Origin: Arthrinium phaeospermum
Taxonomy: Eukaryota > Ascomycota > Sordariomycetes > Amphisphaeriales > Apiosporaceae
Direction: 5' to 3'
Length of the DNA stretch: 64,000 bases
Assembly (NCBI GenBank): GCA_006503535.1
Contig: QYRS01000009.1
Coordinates: 186,001-250,000 of the forward strand
How positions within the stretch are numbered: position 1 is the stretch's first letter; the number at the start of each line of letters is the position of its first letter. The notes beneath the pieces were generated by a model that saw only the letters and a list, made by a program, of their open reading frames with translations, did not search any database and was not told the origin of the DNA. The position numbers were made by a program, and so were the translations under genes. This document shows, in pieces, positions 42,580 through 55,124 of this stretch.

Positions 42580-45500
42580 ATGTGGCGACGGCCTCCTGGC
42601 GAAGGACGGCTTGTCGCTGAACAGCGCAAGGCCAAGGTCTTCCTCGCTCTGGCCGTCTTTGTGCTTCCATGGCTTACGCTCGTTGATGCTCAGCAGCAGC
42701 AGGTAAGTAATAGATCAAGCTTTCGTCTTGAATTCTTCCTGCTTTTACTTTCCAGCTGGAAACATCGTCATGATGCAGTCACCCAAACTGTTCCAACGTC
42801 ATGCTGACGCATTCCCTTCTCCAGAAACAGCAATCATTGCAGTACCAACAACCTCCAGTAGCCAACATACTCCGCGGAGATGCCGCCTCTCGGCAGCACC
42901 AGCCTCGAGGCCGCCACCAGGCCGAGTATGATGGACAGGAGGAGAACGGCATGAACGTGGCTCAGTCGAGCCGCGTTAAGAAACCGAGCCGAAACCAGAG
43001 CAAGCAACCCCCCACGCCAAATGACTATCCTGGCAACAAAAACAACAACCCCTCTTACGATGCGAGCGCCCTCGCTACTGTGGCTCCGGAACCCCCCGTT
43101 CGAGCCTCCAATTCTCCTAGACAGCTTTCCAGCGTCCTTGCCGGCGCCGGCTTGTCCTCGCTGCACTATGCGCGGAGTCTGGGGAGATGGGAAGTGGAAG
43201 ACTATGTTCTTCTGGCGACCGTCGATGGACATTTATATGCCGTGAATAAGGAAAGTGGCGACGAACGCTGGCACCTCGAAGTCGAGCAGCCGGCCGTAGA
43301 GACGATTCACCATCGTCCCAACAACACCCTCCTCGAGGACTACAGCTACCACCCTCTCGACGACCATGTATGGGCCGTCGAGCCCACCCAGCATGGTCCT
43401 GTCTATCTGTGGCAACCTTCCGGACCAAACGCCGGGCTGAACCCCACAGGTTTCACGATGAAGCAACTGGTGGACGATCTGGGGCCCTACGCTGTCCCCA
43501 ATCCCCCAGTTGTCTACACCGGTGATAAGAAGACGACCATGGTGAGCGTGGACGCTGCCACAGGGCGTGTGTTGAAGTGGTTCGGCCAAAGCGGCTCTCA
43601 GGTCGACCAGGGCGCTACCTGCTTCCGCCCCAACGGGCTCGTCGACTCGAGCTCGGAAGCCTGCACCAGTACCGGCATCATCACACTGAGCCGCACCGAG
43701 TACACCGTCAGTATCCATCGCCAGGACGATGGCCGGGCGCTGGCCACCTTGCGATATACTGAATGGGGACCCAACTCCTACGACCAGGATCTTCACCGGC
43801 AGTACACCACGACCCAAAACGGGCGTTACATCACGACCGGGCACAATGGCAAGCTTTTCACCTATGACGGGAGTGGTGCAGAGTCATCCATGTCTCTCCA
43901 ATTTCCCGCCCCCGTTGGACGTGTGTTTGATGTGGCTCGTCCGGGTGATGCTCCCCAGGGCAGCAATCCTGAGCTTGTTCTCTTGCCTCAACCCATCCCA
44001 CCCACCCACAGTGATGAGGAGGGCATTGCCCGAGCTTCCAGCATCTTCCTCAACCGAACCGAGTCTGGCGGATGGTACGCTCTGTCGGGGGCTGCATACC
44101 CTCTTGTCCTCAACGCTCCGGTGGCCGAAGTCCAGACCAAGGAATGGGCCGATTCCGACAACACCTGGAGTTTCGACGATGCCTTTGTCAACGAGGCTCT
44201 CGTAGGGAAGCATCAGCTTGGTCACATTCACGGCGCCCACAGGACCGGTCGGATGCCCTGGCCACAGCCTCTGCCTGCTCTCCCTCAGGAACCCGAATTC
44301 CCAGAAGAAGATAATTCAAACAATGCATCCCTTGCCACGGTGCCGGATGACGGATCTGATTTGGCCAACATTGTAGAGAAAGTCAAGACCCTGCCAGAGT
44401 ATGCCTATGCCAGGGTTCGTGACTTCTTTACCAACCCAATCCTCTTCCTGGTGGTTACGACTGCAGCGATTTGGTATCTCAAGGGAAACCCCATCATTCG
44501 AAACAGCCCGAAGTATGACGCTCCCACCATCACCCCGTCCGTCAAGTCGGACAAGGTCATCACTGAGGGAGTTGGGCAGTTGCCAAACATGGATGCACCA
44601 ACTAAGCCCGTGGGCGATGAGGCCCGAGCGGTGAAGCAGGAGAACAGCTCAGCAGACGCGGCCAGTAGCTCGGAGGAGGGGGCTGCAACCGCAACAGCAA
44701 CGAATGGGGGTCTGCAGCCAGGAGGTGATCCACAGCAGCCTGTACCGGCACCCGAGTCCCCCGAGAAGAAAAAGAGAAAGACACACCGGGGCACTAGAGG
44801 CGGGGCCAAGCACAAGAAGAAGAAGCAGGACCAGGCCCAAGGCCAAGATGACAAGTCCCAACAATCTGACCATGGCCCGACCCAGGAAGACATCAACCAG
44901 ATCAAGCATATCCCCCAAGAAACCCACCTGCAGCCCAACGTCAAGTCGGTTGTCGATGACCCTCGCGACATCAGCGCGACGGGTTTCGAGACGACCAATG
45001 GTCTCCGCGTCAACCTGGACGACCAGCTTGGCATGGGCAGCAATGGCACCGTCGTCTACTCGGGCACCTTCCACATGCGAGAGGTCGCCGTCAAGCGGAT
45101 GCTTGCCGTCTTCTACGACATTGCCTACCAAGAAACCCAACTGCTATTAGAAAGCGACAACCATCCGAATGGTGAGTTTAACATGTCTCGTTGCCTATCT
45201 TGATCGCTAATAACCTATGTCTAGTCATCCAATACTATGCTTTCCACCAGGAGAACGCTTTCCTCTACATCGCCTTGGAGCGTTGCCACGCGTCTCTTGC
45301 TGATATTGTCGACAAGCCGCACATGCACAGGGAACTTGCCCGGGCTGGTGAGGTCGACATACCCAATGTCCTTCTCCAGATTGCCAATGGCCTGAGCCAT
45401 CTGCACAATCTCCGGATTGTCCATCGCGACCTGAAGCCACAAAACATCCTGGTGACAATGACAAAGGATGGACGCCCGAGGCTGGTTGTTTCCGACTTTG

Positions 45501-46360
45501 GTCTCTGCAAGAAGCTTGATGGTGCCCAGTCGTCGTTTGGTGCCACCACTGCCCACGCTGCTGGAACATCAGGCTGGCGGGCTCCTGAGCTGCTGCTGGA
45601 TGATGATGCTAGAGAGGGTTCGGCATCCATGTCCAGCTCTCACAGCGAGTCTAGCCAGCTCGTCAGCTCTGGTCTGATGCCGAACCGCCGTGCCACCAGA
45701 GCCATCGACATATTCAGTCTGGGTCTTGTCTTCTTCTACGTCCTCACCAAGGGATGCCATCCGTTCGACTGTGGCGACCGATACATGCGCGAGGTCAACA
45801 TCCGCAAGGGGCAGCTTAACCTGCAGCCTCTGGATGTCCTGGGCGATTTTGCCTACGAGGCCAAGGATTTGATCCGAATCATGACGCTTCCGGAGCCCCG
45901 CGACCGGCCCAACATCCGCGAGGTCATGGCCCACCCCTTCTTCTGGGACGCCAAGAAGCGGCTGACGTTCCTGTGCGACGTGTCGGACCACTTTGAGAAG
46001 GAGGTGCGGGACCCGCCGTCGGACCCGTTGCAGCAGCTGGAGCGCTACGCGCCGCGGGTCTGCCGCGGCGACTTCTTGCGGCTCCTGACCAAGGATTTCG
46101 TGGAGAGCCTGGGTAAGCAGCGCAAGTACACGGGGACGCGGATGCTGGATCTGCTGCGGGCGCTGCGGAACAAGTGGAACCACCGCGAGGACATGACGGA
46201 GGCGCTCAAGAAGTCGGTGGGGACGAGCCACGAGGAGTACCTGGGCTACTGGAGCCGGCGGTTCCCGGACCTGCTGAGCACGTGCTACGAGGTGATTTGG
46301 GTGCTGGATCTGCATGAGGCGGTGCGATTTAAGGAGTATTTTGAGCCGATGAAGCCGTGA
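42580..46360 (+). CDS. IRE1: IRE1 unfolded-protein-response kinase/endoribonuclease
   Basis: Three exons, 42580-42702, 42825-45171 and 45225-46360, 1201 aa. An N-terminal signal anchor (VFLALAVFVLPWLTLVDA) is followed by a Gln-rich linker. The luminal sensor domain (about 170-520) has PQQ-type strands (YVLLATVDGHLYAVNKESG). One membrane span lies near 575-595 (NPILFLVVTTAAIWYLKG), then a basic linker (KKKRKTHRGTRGGAKHKKKK). The kinase starts near 766 with GMGSNGTVVYSG and VAVKRML, has HRDLKPQN near 889 and SDFGLC near 914. The C-terminal KEN ribonuclease domain (about 1069-1201) includes RNKWNHREDM and YLGYWSRRFPDLL. It sits in the ER membrane, oligomerises on unfolded protein and splices the HAC1/hacA mRNA. 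All expected catalytic motifs are present. Confidence 0.95.
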
Positions 46361-47995
46361 TGGCGGAAGGGGATATAAATGAGGTAAAGCGGATGTTTTT
46401 TATAGTTGGATAGGAAAAGGAGTAGCGGTGTTTTGCTTTTCGAATTTTGGTTTGACGATTATGGTGATTTTGTGAGGTATGGTGTGCTATGAGTACTGTT
46501 GGCGGATGTGTTGTTGGTTCATCTTGAATTCTGCGTCGCTCATCCTGAGATGTCGGCCTTCGTGATTCGCGTAAAGACTCCGAGGACATTGCAGCCGGTC
46601 CGGCCTGTCGGTTGCGTCGGGTCGGTGCTACTGGTCTTCATTCGGGGGTACGGTACTAATACTAGGGGTATGATCTTCGAACTTACTTCTCATATGAAGT
46701 CCATCTATGCTTTTCGGATTACTGGGGAAGGAAAGAAGGGAGTTGTGAGTGGAAAATATTCCACGCAAGTACACTGGTAGGCAGGGGATTAAATACTTCA
46801 GTACGTCATGTATCTTGAACATTTTGTATAGATGGGGCACACTTCTCATGTTGGAGTTTCTTTGCTTGCTCATGATCTTGGTATTATCACGGGGTTTCAA
46901 CTGGATGTCGGGGTTCGTGGTCGGCGTTCTGGTCATATCTTGACCTCCACTGTGCCTCGAGAGATTTGTCTGTCAACTTGGCTGATCGGTTCACCTCCTG
47001 AAGAACGAAATGCGGATGTGTGGGACGCGTAGTAAAGTATCTGTAAGTAAATTGGTAAACTTGTGATTTTCTATGTGTATACACACTTGTAGATATATGA
47101 GATTAGGTTTTCGTATTCCAGATCGGACAGAGACCTTCCATACAGCAGATGGGGGTATGTATTTGGCCAAGTGAGTTTCTGCCTGCCTCGTAGCTGAGAT
47201 CATCGATATCATACACGGTTAGCATCATCGTGATCTACTTGGTATTTTCCACTTGTTCCTTCTTAGGCTTCTTCCCCCCTCATCATCTACGTGCTTGCAT
47301 ATTGAGGTCGGGGGGTCTACTCTGACAGTCAATCGTATTTATATAAGAGTGGAAAGACTCCTTCCTGGCTTCCAGAGTAATGCAGCTCTTCCACGTGAGA
47401 TATCTTGTGGCAGCATGCCGGAGGAATACCGACAAATTTTCTTCAACAAGGGCCAAGGAAAAGCGGAATATTGCGGTGCCCTTCCTCTTCTTCATTTCGA
47501 GGGGGTGGGAGACATTTATAAAATGTATATCTCACTTTCTTGTCGAATAGCGAAGATTGCCGGTCTCATTTCACTGGGAAGGGCGACCCAGCTAGGGTTA
47601 ATGATGGGACTGGACAAAGAAACAGGATCGTTGTGAAACAATGTGGCAAACACACCCATCAGCAGCAGCATCACGCTTCCATGCCGAACAAGCAGCAAGA
47701 ATGGCAGCTGTGGCTTCAACGACAAGTCACAGCAAAGGTTGGAGGCTTGTTCGTATCTTGTTCATAGGTGTTTGGATTGGGTCGCAAGCTGCTGCTGGCA
47801 TACAATATGTACAATACAAGTCATCCTTCACGAGGCCTGGAGAGGGCCTTCAGGCTTTTGTACAACTTCCGAGAGGCTTCCTTGATGTTTGTAGGCACAC
47901 TCTCTATTCATGATCATTACATGGGTATAACAAATCGTCAAACGTGTTACATCCATTCTAACTAATGTATGCCTGCCTCCTTTTCGACTTTATCT
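46361..47995. other. Intergenic between convergent genes
   Basis: 1.6 kb between the ends of IRE1 and CCT2. AT-richer, with no coding features I can support. Confidence 0.5.
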
Positions 47996-49766
47996 TTACA
48001 TCCGATCGCGCCTCCGCGGTGCGGCCCGGATGATATCGTCCACACGTAACAGGAGCTACAATAACCAAGTCAGTTCATGCTTTCAAATCACGGACAACGA
48101 ATCCCCGAAAAGGTAGGGGATGAAGAAAGGGGGAAAAGAAACTTACCTCGGCAGCCTCACTTGCTGACGACACAACGGCCTTCTTCAACTTGTAGCTCTC
48201 AATCACACCCAAATCCCGCATGTCGGTGATACCACCACCCGGTGTCATCAGGTCCAGGCCGTACGTGGACATACCATCGTAGATAGCCTTTCGGAGTCTG
48301 GCGACCAGGTCACTCGAGTCCAAACCGGCGTTGTCAGCCAGAATGGTGGGCAGTTGGCGCAGAGCCGTGGCGAATGAAGCAACAGCCATCTGCTTCTTAC
48401 CCTCGACCCGGGTAGCGGCACCCTCGACAGCCTTGGCCATCAGCATCTCGGCGCAGCCACCGCCCAGGGTAGTGCGGGGCTCCTTGACCGTCTGCGAGAG
48501 CACGGCAAGGGCATCGTGAAGGGAGCGGTCAGCTTCGTCGAGCAGCTGGTCAGTGGCACCACGCAGGACGATGGTGCACGCTTGGCCGGCCGCAACACCG
48601 GAGAATCTGATCAGGGTGTCCTCGCCGATAATAACCTCCTCGATCACGTCACAGTGGCCGAGCTTGACCTCTTCGGGGTTGTCGAAGGTGGATGTGATTT
48701 CACCGCCGGTGACCAGGGCCAGGCGCTCAATGCCGTCGAAGTCGGCGTGCTCTATCGACATGATGCCGGCGTCGGTGAACAGCTGCTCGGGCCAGTTGTA
48801 GATGAGCTGTCGGTTGATGAAGCAGTTGATGCCGTGGGCCTTGATCTTGTCGACCTTGGCCTTCATCTTGTCCTTTTCGGCCTTCTCGATCTCGGCCAGC
48901 TTGCTCGTGGAGCCGACCTTGACGCGTGCGCCAAAGATCTTGACCTTGTCTGTATCCATAGTGGTGTTGGCGACCAGAATCTTGGCCTTCTCGAGGCGCT
49001 TGGGCTGGTTGACACCAATCTTCTTGTCCAAAATGAAACCCTCGTCCAAGTAGGAGTCGCTCAGCTTGCCACCGGCTTTCTTGATGATCTGGATGTGGCT
49101 GAGGTCGGCGGAACCCTTGAGTCGCAGGACGGCGTCGACGGCCAGCTGGGCGAACAGGTCGCGGTCCTGGGCGAGGACCTTGGAGCTCAGCGTCGTGCGG
49201 GCAATGGCCAGGAGATCCTTCTTGAATGCCTCGGGGTTCTTGCTGTGGTCGACCGAGGACTGCTCGAGGGCGTCGAGGGCGGCACGGCTGGCTATCCGGT
49301 ATCCCTCGATGATGGTCTGCGGGTGGATCTTCTTGTTGACCAGCTGCTCGGCCTCGCGCAGCAGCTCGGCGGCCAGGACGGCGACCGACGTGGTGCCGTC
49401 ACCGACCTCGTCGTCCTGCACCTTGGAGATGTTGACCAGGACCTTGGCGGCGGCGTTGTCGAGGGCGATGGCCTTGAGGATGGTGGCGCCGTCGTTTGTC
49501 ACCATGATCTCGGCGGTGGAGGCGGACTGCAGGATCTTGTCCATGCCCTTGGGGCCTAATGTGCTCTTGACCAGGTCGCCGACGGCAATGGCGCCGACGA
49601 AGGCGGAGAGACGGGCATTCTCTCCCTTCTCCTCGGTGGTGCCCTCCTCGAAGATCTGGGTTGGGCTGAAGGACGACTACGTAAACAGACACCGCATAAG
49701 TCAGCAGATGCAGCAGCAAAGAAGGAACAGTAGGTCGGGTCAGCCTGCGGCAAAATGACTTACCAT
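47996..49766 (-). CDS. CCT2: CCT2, beta subunit of the TRiC/CCT chaperonin
   Basis: Three exons on the minus strand: 49766-49764, 49676-48147, 48055-47996, 530 aa, near the yeast length. The first coding exon holds only the ATG. Intron 1 has GTAAGT, a TGCTGAC branch point and TAG, and exon 2 continues [20 protein letters not shown] as expected for the family. Group II chaperonin motifs are present: [23 protein letters not shown] (ATP site) and, near the C-terminus, [14 protein letters not shown]. The final exon adds 19 residues ([18 protein letters not shown]). The subunit is part of the cytosolic double-ring complex that folds actin and tubulin. Confidence 0.95.
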
Positions 49767-50615
49767 TCTCGCAGCTACTTTGGACGTAAGACGGTAGCAC
49801 GCAAGTTCACGTAATCGGGGTGTGTCGGTGGGATGAGTATGTCGACTAGAGTGTTGTCTGTCGTTGCTGTTCGATCACCAACAATAGCTTCCTACTACCC
49901 ACTTGCAACCCAGAACTTTTTTGCTTGGCGGGGGACCAAGTGCGGGACAATTTATTGGCCTGCCTACAAGAATGAGGTAGGCACCTAAAGGGGGGTAAGG
50001 TTATCTGCTATCAGTGACAGCTAGCCCCTAATGTTCGGATTTCTAGGCGGGTACCTCCCCTGGCACTGGAGGTACAGGCGGTAGGTCGGGATTACGGGCT
50101 TCAGGCTACGGTAAGCTTGGTCTCGCTCTCTCTCGGTGTGCTCAGGCAGTAAATTGGAGAGCAAGACTGTCACTTCACTCACTCGCGGGGCTCGGGGCAC
50201 GGGGTTTCAATTTGGCCGCCACACAATTGCTCGCCTCCCCACCCGATAATTTCTAAGATACATCGCAAAAACGGGCCATCACGACCTGAAAGCAGTGCGA
50301 GACGCCGACAGCAGTATTTGCAATACAGCAGTGGTAATAGCAATTTAATCTTGTAAGTTGACGTTGTTGGATTGGAGCTTTGGAGAGAGACAGGAACTCT
50401 CCGCCAACCTGGATTTTTTCTTTCTAACATTTTCCGTGCTTTTGCAGTACCTTCTTCCTGTCTTTGGTATCGATTACTGGCGCGGGGCAAATCTGCTACT
50501 CGCTCACCCCCACAAGGAAACGGCAAAAATCCGACTTTTACACCCAATTCGCACTGCACATCCAACAGCCAAATCGGAAATCAAGCCACCCACCACTTGA
50601 GCCAAACCACCCAAC
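49767..50615. promoter_or_regulatory. Divergent promoter of CCT2 and PRT1, with a probable leader intron
   Basis: 850 bp separate the two starts. On the plus side a GTAAGT at 50353, a TTCTAACAT branch point near 50421 and TTTGCAG ending at 50447 mark a likely 95-nt intron in the 5' leader of the eIF3b gene. No coding sequence. Confidence 0.5.
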
Positions 50616-52844
50616 ATGGCGCCCTCATTTGATCATCTGCGCGATGCGGATGTCGACGAAGACGATTACGATGAGAACGAGATCGATCTCTCCGACCTGA
50701 GAGAAAAGTACGAGGTCCAGCTCGAGCAGGGCTTCGACACCTTTGTGGTCATCGATGGCCTCCCCGAAGTCACAGAAGAGCAGAAGCCCAAGCTGGTCAA
50801 GTTCTTGCTGAAGAAGCTCAAGTCGGTTGGCAACACCAAGGAGGAGAGCATCTTCATGCCCATGGCCGACAATGGCAAGTCTCTGCGCTTCGCTTTCGTC
50901 GAGTACTCGACACCCGCCGAGGCCGCCGCCGCCGTGCGCCAGCTTGACATGGTCCCCCTCGACAAGAAGCACACGCTGCGCGTCAACAAGATGACCGACA
51001 TTGAGAGGTTCGGCCGTGAGGGCCGTGTCGAGGAGGAGTACCAGCCCCCCATGATCGAGGAGTTCAAGGAGAAGGAACACATGCGCTCCTGGTTGGCAGA
51101 CCCCTCCGGTCGGGGCCGCGACCAGTTCGCCATGTACCGCGGAGAGTCGGTTGGTGTCTTCTGGAACAACGAGAAGGACACGCCCGAGAACGTCGTCGAC
51201 CGCCAACACTGGACTGAGAGCTTCATTCAATGGTCGCCGCTCGGTACTTTCCTGACTTCGGTCCATCAGCAGGGTGTGCAGCTCTGGGGCGGTCCCTCTT
51301 GGACGCGCCAGAGGCGATTTGCCCACCCCTTCGTCAACATGCTCGACTTCTCCCCCGGCGAGAAGTACGTCGTCACCTGGTCCAACCGCCCCATCTCCAT
51401 CCCCGACGAGGGCCACCCTCAATTAGCCGCCGACGACGATGGCAAGAACTACGTCATCTGGGACGTCGAGACCGGCAAGCCCCTGCGATCCTTCGCCAAC
51501 CTCGACCTTCCTACCACCGGCCCTGATGGTCAGCCCCTCAAGGCCCCTCCCAAGTTCCCCTGGCCTGCCTTCAAGTGGTCTGCCGATGACAAGTACGTCG
51601 CCAGACTCACCCAGGGCCAGTCTATCTCCGTCTACGAGCTGCCCCGCATGACTCTGCTTGACAAGACCACCATCAAGATCGAGGGTGTTCAGGACTTCGA
51701 GTGGGCTCCTGCCACGGTTCAGCGTGACGGCAACAAGAAATACGAGCAGCTCTTCTGCTACTGGACGCCGGAATTGGGTAGCAACCCCGCCAAGGTCGGC
51801 TTGATGAGCATCCCCTCCAAGGAGGTTGTCCGTTCCCTCAACCTGTTCAGCGTCAGCGATGCCAAGCTGCACTGGCAATCAGACGGTACCTACCTGGCCG
51901 TCAAGGTCGACCGTCACTCCAAGTCCAAGAAGTCGCAAGCCACCACGCTTGAGATCTTCCGCGTCAAGGAGAAGGGTGTGCCCGTCGAGGTCGTTGACAC
52001 TATCAAGGATACTGTCATCAACTTTGCCTGGGAACCCAAGGGCGACCGCTTCGTCGTCATCACCACCACCGAGCCCGCCGGCCAGACTGCCGTTCCCCCT
52101 AAGACCTCCGTCGCTTTCTTCTGCCCCGAGAAGGTAAAGGGCAACGCTGTGGGCAACTTCAAGCACCTCCGCACCCTCGAGAAGAAGAACAGCAACAGCA
52201 TCTACTGGTCTCCCCGCGGTCGTTTCGTCGTTGTTGCCACCATTGCCAACGCGCAAGGTTCGGATCTCGAGTTCTACGATATGGACTTTGAGGGCGAGAA
52301 GCCCGAGAGCGACAAGGACCTGACCGCCAACCTGCAGCTCATGAACATCAACGACCACTACGGTGTCACCGATGTGCAGTGGGACCCCTCCGGTCGCTTT
52401 GTGACCTCTTGGGCGTCGGCGTGGAAGCACGCCATGGAGAACGGATACCACATCTACGACTTCAAGGGAGAGCAGCTGCGCGAAGAGCCCCTGGAGAAGT
52501 TCAAGCAGTGGGCCTGGAGGCCGCGCCCCGCCACCCTGCTCACCAAGGAGGAGCAGAAGCAGATCCGCAAGAACCTGCGCGAGTACTCCAAGACGTTCGA
52601 GCAAGAAGATGCCGAGCGCGTGGCCGGAGCTGACCAGGCTGTTGTTGAGGAACGTCGCCGCATGCTGGATGAGTGGTACGCATGGCGCCAGAGCGTTGAG
52701 GAGGAGCTCGAGTGGGAGAGAGAGGAGCTCGGCTTGTCCAACCCCGCCGATGCTGCTGCCGCCAAGGGCGAGGAGGGCGAGGGCGAGGTTATCGAGGAGA
52801 TCGTTGAGGAGGTGCTCGAGGAGACGGAAGAGATCGTGCAGTAG
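50616..52844 (+). CDS. PRT1: eIF3b (PRT1), translation initiation factor 3 subunit
   Basis: Single exon, 742 aa. After an acidic N-terminus comes the RRM (about 42-128; [29 protein letters not shown]). A short [15 protein letters not shown] linker leads into the nine-bladed propeller. Family marks include [52 protein letters not shown] and [14 protein letters not shown]. The C-terminal helix region ([20 protein letters not shown]) and a Glu-rich tail follow. eIF3b is a core scaffold of eIF3 and promotes 43S complex assembly in the cytosol. Confidence 0.95.
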   Translation: MAPSFDHLRDADVDEDDYDENEIDLSDLREKYEVQLEQGFDTFVVIDGLPEVTEEQKPKLVKFLLKKLKSVGNTKEESIFMPMADNGKSLRFAFVEYSTPAEAAAAVRQLDMVPLDKKHTLRVNKMTDIERFGREGRVEEEYQPPMIEEFKEKEHMRSWLADPSGRGRDQFAMYRGESVGVFWNNEKDTPENVVDRQHWTESFIQWSPLGTFLTSVHQQGVQLWGGPSWTRQRRFAHPFVNMLDFSPGEKYVVTWSNRPISIPDEGHPQLAADDDGKNYVIWDVETGKPLRSFANLDLPTTGPDGQPLKAPPKFPWPAFKWSADDKYVARLTQGQSISVYELPRMTLLDKTTIKIEGVQDFEWAPATVQRDGNKKYEQLFCYWTPELGSNPAKVGLMSIPSKEVVRSLNLFSVSDAKLHWQSDGTYLAVKVDRHSKSKKSQATTLEIFRVKEKGVPVEVVDTIKDTVINFAWEPKGDRFVVITTTEPAGQTAVPPKTSVAFFCPEKVKGNAVGNFKHLRTLEKKNSNSIYWSPRGRFVVVATIANAQGSDLEFYDMDFEGEKPESDKDLTANLQLMNINDHYGVTDVQWDPSGRFVTSWASAWKHAMENGYHIYDFKGEQLREEPLEKFKQWAWRPRPATLLTKEEQKQIRKNLREYSKTFEQEDAERVAGADQAVVEERRRMLDEWYAWRQSVEEELEWEREELGLSNPADAAAAKGEEGEGEVIEEIVEEVLEETEEIVQ

Positions 52845-53719
52845 AAGTGATTTGACTGTCTTCGGAGAGGATGATGAGGTCCTTCAGCGATACTACGAGG
52901 AACTGCGTCCCATGTACCACACGCGGAGGAGAGCAGCGCAATGGCAGCATGAGGCGTTAGTGTATGGGCATATAATGATTTTCACCGGTAGTACAAAAAT
53001 GACATGAGAGCTACACAGCGATACACTCCCAGCTTTGAGTTCTTTCTTTCGTTCCTTCAGTGATTGCCAATGGTCGATTTGATTTCTGCCAACTGCTGTG
53101 TTCTTGCCTTTTCTGCAACGCATCCTTCCTGTAGGGGCTACTGGTGTGAGCTTGGGTGACATCTGATGAGCATCTTGTTCTTCTGTTGTGGGTTGAATCC
53201 TATTCTAACTATCAACTCACAACAACACGGAACACTCAATGAAGCTGAATGTCTTTCAGGGTGGTGATGCCAATGGGCCTCCATTGTCTCCTTGTCTCTG
53301 CTTTAAAGCCCGACTCGAACACACTGATTGACGACATGTGAGGTTTTCTTTGTCCGAATGCATACGTACAGCCTTTATGGCGAGCCGCCATTATCTACTA
53401 CCCATGCATGTGTACTTAACATATAGCCATTGTTATACGGGTATAGCAGTATATATTTCTGGCTTTTTCTTGGTCGCAATTTACATCCAATAATTCGGTA
53501 CCAATCGGCATTCGTCCTTCTTATTTATCTACCAGCAAATTGCTTAACCGGAGCGCGTCGACAGAGAGAGAATCAGAAAGACCGCGAATACATACGATAC
53601 CTACACTCGCAGTCCATTCCGGGATTCTCGTACAACAAACAAACGACAGGCTTCTATTGTGCACCAAAAGAGGTAGAAAGGCAGGACGTTCTAGAAGAAG
53701 CCAAAGAAGAAAAGAAAAA
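52845..53719. other. Intergenic, no gene seen
   Basis: 3' flank of PRT1 and leader of the next gene. The frame running into the next gene from 53540 is longer than its coding region, but its first part resembles leader sequence. Confidence 0.5.
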
Positions 53720-54432
53720 ATGGCATCATCCGTGGCATCGCCTCCCCCCTCGCTGACGGAGTCGGAGATCGACGACGAGGAGCTCGAGCAGCTCAGCACC
53801 GAGTCGGGCCTCCGCAAGCTCATCTTCGCCCGGCTGCCGACGGCCGAGAGCCCGCCCAACTACGTCCGGCTCTGGCTGGGCGGCTACTTTACGTACCGCG
53901 GCGTCGACCCGGACTGCGCGGACCGGTTCTTCTGGTCCGGGGCCGAGTTCACGGACCTCGACATCGTGGAGCTGACCCAGGCGTTCCGGGCCAAGCTCAT
54001 GATCCAGACGTACGGCACCGCGTCCGTGGTCGGGCTGATGGGGACGGAGGTGGAGATGATGGCGATTGATGTGTTTCAGTTCATACAGGTAAGTCTTATA
54101 CTTGGTTTCTTTCTCTCTCCCTCCCCCCTTCCCCCTCCCTGTCTGTTTGCTTTCTTTCTATTCTATGTGCTTGTACACTTACTGACATATAATGACAACA
54201 GATGGGCAAGACTCCGCCCGGGAACCAGATGCTGGCCCGCCTCATGCGTCTGTTTGCGCGTGACGCCACGATGCAAGAGCGACTGAATGGGTTCCTCGTC
54301 CTCGTCGGGCTGCTTCTGCTGGTGCTGTTGGCTTTGTATGGTCGATTGGTTTATTTAGATTTTGATGAGGCCGTGACGAGGCCGCTGTCGCAAGCCTGGA
54401 AAAGGAAGAAGGGCGTTTCCTGGCCGAGTTAG
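53720..54432 (+). CDS. Conserved-looking protein of unknown function with C-terminal membrane anchor
   Basis: Two exons, 53720-54088 and 54202-54432, 199 aa. Splice signals are consensus (CAG|GTAAGT, CAACAG|ATG). The start at 53720 follows an A-rich context. The soluble part is acidic at first (SEIDDEELEQLSTESG), then a compact domain with repeated aromatic residues (YVRLWLGGYFTYRGVD, DRFFWSGAEFTDLDIVEL) that I do not recognise. Near the C-terminus a single helix of about 22 hydrophobic residues (FLVLVGLLLLVLLALYGRLV) is followed by a short basic tail (WKRKKG), as in tail-anchored proteins of the ER or mitochondrial outer membrane. Localisation is inference; function unknown. Confidence 0.7.
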
Positions 54433-55124
54433 AGAAGGGGGGGATGGCAGGTTCACCGTGGATAGATAGATAGACGAAGAGGGGCGCGTGGGCGTTCGGC
54501 TTGTTTAGTTATTGTTTACATATGTTTAGACCTATGCATTTTTGTTTTTTAACAGATCAACAGACATGGTCATTGTTAAGCCGAGACCAGGTGCTGATTT
54601 CCTGCTCTGCTCGGGATCATCGCCGCTAATGCATTGTTTCGAGGCCTCCAATATCTAAGTATATGCCTCGCTTTAGTATCTCGAGGAATGGTTTGGCACT
54701 AGGACGCCTACTCATTTCGCTAATGTACGATCCGCATCCTTCCAAGGCCGTCGGGGAGCCGGGGTTGTTATCGATACGATACGATCGGGAACGGGCTCGG
54801 GAACGGGACAATTGCGAGATGCTAGCGGAGGGTTCGTTGAATCAATCCATTGGAAACCAAGGTTTTCAAAACTGGGAAAAGAACCCTTCACAGCTGGTTC
54901 GGTATAAATCTGTTTAGCCGTAATTTTTGAGAAAACTCTATCAGTCAGGGTTGTCCTAGAGCTGCAGTCTAGTTGGCTTGGTATCGCAACGTCACACGAG
55001 AAAGCCCACGGGGGTTTCCCTGCTTACAGTCTTGTGTTTTAACACCAAGCTCCAATAAGGCAATAATAGATTGGGATGAACAGATGAGCGAGAGCCCAGA
55101 GTCGTATTCTATTGGACTATTTCC
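54433..55124. other. Intergenic, no gene seen
   Basis: Between two genes on the plus strand. A GATA-type short repeat (tagatagatagac) lies near 54462. Nothing else recognised. Confidence 0.5.

Noticed and set aside
47253..47636. 127-codon plus-strand frame between IRE1 and CCT2
   Set aside because: No ATG at the opening that supports it, no domain, AT-rich flank composition.
48516..49559. 347-codon plus-strand frame opposite CCT2
   Set aside because: Antisense shadow of a GC-rich conserved gene; its composition (V, G, L, D runs) follows from CCT2 codons, with no domain.
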